Assembly (NCBI RefSeq): GCF_007004135.1
Contig: NZ_VJMG01000029.1
Location: 17,639-81,638, forward strand
Length of the DNA stretch: 64,000 bases
From: Affinirhizobium straminoryzae
GTDB lineage: Bacteria > Pseudomonadota > Alphaproteobacteria > Rhizobiales > Rhizobiaceae
Reading direction: 5' to 3'
The notes beneath the pieces were generated by a model. It saw nothing but the letters and a program-made list of their open reading frames with translations. It did not search any database and had not been told where the DNA came from. Both the position numbers and the translations under genes were made by a program. This document shows, in pieces, positions 63,733-64,000 of this stretch (positions are counted from its first letter, which is position 1; every line of letters begins with the position of its first letter).

Positions 63733-64000
63733 ATGACTGACTTTACCACGCGTCCCGAAATCCTCGGCACCTTCGGCGTCGTCACCTCCACCCACTGGAT
63801 CGCCTCGGCCGTCGGCATGAGCATTCTGGAAAAGGGCGGCAATGCCTTCGATGCAGCCGTCGCCACCGGCTTCGTGCTGCAGATCGTCGAGCCGCATCTG
63901 TGCGGCCCGGGTGGCGACATGCCGGCGATCATCTATTCGAAGAAGACCGACAAGGTGGAGGTGATCTGTGCGCAGGGGCCGGCGCCGGCCGGCGCCACCA
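63733..64000 (+). CDS. Gamma-glutamyltransferase family protein (5' part)
   Basis: The first 89 codons are visible before the window ends. GVVTSTHWIASAVGMSILEKGGNAFDAAVATGFVLQIVEPHLCGPGGDM, read in two halves, is the standard N-terminal region of gamma-glutamyltransferases, with the GGNAxDAAVA and GxGGD-type motifs. No signal peptide is seen, so it is probably a cytoplasmic acylase-type member. The catalytic threonine lies beyond the window. It follows the importer genes by 24 bp and fits hydrolysis of an imported gamma-glutamyl compound. Confidence 0.85.
   Translation, partial: MTDFTTRPEILGTFGVVTSTHWIASAVGMSILEKGGNAFDAAVATGFVLQIVEPHLCGPGGDMPAIIYSKKTDKVEVICAQGPAPAGAT

Noticed and set aside
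1..64000. CRISPR arrays, tRNA or rRNA genes, insertion sequences, integrases or transposases
   Set aside because: No regularly spaced direct repeats with spacers, no RNA-gene signatures and no transposase or integrase motifs were seen on either strand.

Overview
The window looks like part of a secondary replicon (megaplasmid or chromid) of an alphaproteobacterium of the Rhizobiaceae/Agrobacterium type. The key evidence is a complete repABC replication and partition operon with its antisense RNA (about 25.9-29.6 kb) and, downstream, a rhizobial RHE_PE00001-type DUF1612 protein. High-GC coding, pntAB on the same replicon and many ABC transporters with GntR and ROK regulators fit this. I see no insertion sequences, CRISPR arrays, rRNA or tRNA genes.

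Layout. 0-0.5 kb: the end of a LuxR-type gene running off the left edge. 0.9-5.9 kb: a three-gene exporter (HlyD-type adaptor, RbbA-type ATPase/permease fusion, ABC-2 permease). 5.8-9.4 kb: three glycosyltransferases (GT25, a GT32-GT62 fusion, GT4) for surface glycans. 9.6-14.9 kb: a ugpBAEC-type glycerol-3-phosphate importer with a TIM-barrel isomerase. 15.0-16.5 kb: a lone Nif11-domain small protein and an AraC regulator. 16.7-25.6 kb: a CHASE2 nucleotide cyclase, a FecR/TbpB-barrel secreted protein and a Slam-like TPR/beta-barrel exporter, divergent from a SulP transporter that carries STAS and cyclic-nucleotide-binding domains. 25.9-29.6 kb: repABC. 29.8-32.8 kb: pntAB. 33.0-34.4 kb: a soluble PAS chemoreceptor. 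34.4-37.2 kb: a gene-poor tract with three perfect 16-bp palindromes. 37.2-38.3 kb: the DUF1612 protein.

38.3-45.3 kb: an inositol-monophosphatase-like protein, a glycerophosphodiesterase, a PotABCD-like importer and a ROK regulator, which together suggest use of a glycerophosphodiester such as glycerophosphoinositol. 45.4-57.8 kb: a RutA/RutF-centred catabolic island with three amidases, a GntR regulator, an MFS transporter and a ribose-type ABC importer. Related ATGT-N4-ACAT elements precede three of its transcription units. 57.9-58.8 kb: a cobalamin riboswitch in front of a lone CbiM-like protein. 58.9-64 kb: a cupin, an FCD-type GntR regulator, a Dpp-type peptide importer and the start of a gamma-glutamyltransferase, consistent with uptake and hydrolysis of a gamma-glutamyl compound.

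The most unusual part is 15-25.6 kb. The two divergent promoters there carry nearly identical 31-bp sites (9-bp units GGGACGAAA repeated at 21 bp), each facing its own gene at about 90-105 bp from the start. This suggests one regulator coordinates a cyclic-nucleotide-producing export module with a transporter that has a cyclic-nucleotide-binding domain. The second most unusual part is the gene desert with palindromes about 6 kb downstream of repC, which could be a centromere or a set of operators.
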